NCBI GenBank assembly: GCA_030674185.1
Contig: JAPXFY010000013.1
Span: 52,604,067 to 52,668,066 of the forward strand
Length of the DNA stretch: 64,000 nt
Direction: 5' to 3'
Source: Monoplex corrugatus
Taxonomy: Eukaryota > Mollusca > Gastropoda > Littorinimorpha > Ranellidae
In this document: piece after piece, positions 63,761 to 64,000 of the stretch
Numbering within the stretch: the first letter of the stretch is position 1
Layout of the letters: each line of letters begins with the position of its first letter
Position numbers and translations under genes: made by a program
Notes under the pieces: generated by a model
Seen by the model: only the letters and a program-made list of their open reading frames with translations
Told to the model about the DNA's origin: nothing
Database searches by the model: none

Positions 63761-63914
63761 AGAAAACACATTTCAGTTTTTCACATTTCATCCAAACAAA
63801 ACGTAACTGTACAATGTGTAGAGACAGCGCCTAAACAACTAATAGAACACCTAGTGAAGATAAATGGAAAAAAAATGAATGAAAAGTATTCGGTTAAAAA
63901 AAAGTGTATACAAT

Positions 63915-64000
63915 CTACGAGGAGAACATGCTGGACGGACTTGCAAGGTGGCTGAGGACAGAGAGGGTAGGAGATGTACTTGCAGCGACAAGGGATAGAC
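63915..64000 (+). pseudogene. LINE 3'-end relic, opposite orientation, cut by window end
   Basis: Plus-strand reading ENMLDGLARWLRTERVGDVL then AATRDR equals the same segment of the neighbouring minus-strand copy. The two face each other about 150-200 bp apart. Confidence 0.75.

Overview
The window looks like animal nuclear DNA, most likely from a marine invertebrate and plausibly a gastropod mollusc. Reasons: AT-rich intron-rich sequence, dense (CA)n/(TG)n microsatellites, L2/CR1-like LINEs ending in a GCGCTATATAAAT-(ATT)n tail, an RLE-type LINE, tRNA-derived SINEs and several minisatellites. There are no bacterial or viral genes, operons or CRISPR arrays. The species is an inference. No search was run.

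Layout. 1-10.2 kb: microsatellites, a 5'-truncated RLE retrotransposon (2335-4902, minus) lying inside a compound microsatellite, a CR1/Jockey-like relic (6.2-6.8 kb), a probable Harbinger relic (about 7.0-7.5 kb) and a diverged 164-bp tandem repeat (8.2-8.8 kb). 10.26-37.70 kb: a plus-strand, multi-exon host gene for a protein with two membrane segments that I cannot assign to a family. Its exons were joined by splice sites and matching phases, and its introns are full of transposons and minisatellites. 37.7-47.6 kb: repeat-rich DNA between convergent genes. 47.6-62.2 kb: the 3' part of a minus-strand host gene for a coiled-coil protein, whose 5' end lies beyond the window. One of its introns holds a 7.1-kb array of 56-bp repeats. 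62.2-64 kb: microsatellite DNA and two opposed LINE ends.

The most notable points are these. (1) The plus-strand gene has two homologous neighbouring exons (25298-25437 and 25482-25612), 44 bp apart, whose phases forbid using both, so they should be mutually exclusive. (2) A small TTAA-inserting palindromic element occurs with a second palindrome nested in it in the same arrangement at three loci. One copy splits a LINE coding sequence exactly at a TTAA. (3) The RLE LINE is flanked by about 35-bp direct copies of the same compound microsatellite and has a tRNA-like sequence right after its stop codon. (4) LINE tails carry microsatellites with them. (5) The 28.7-32.4 kb stretch has the texture of damaged consensus sequence and may hide a missing exon.

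Most long open frames here are microsatellite translations, minisatellites whose period is a multiple of three, or antisense shadows of LINEs. They were left out.
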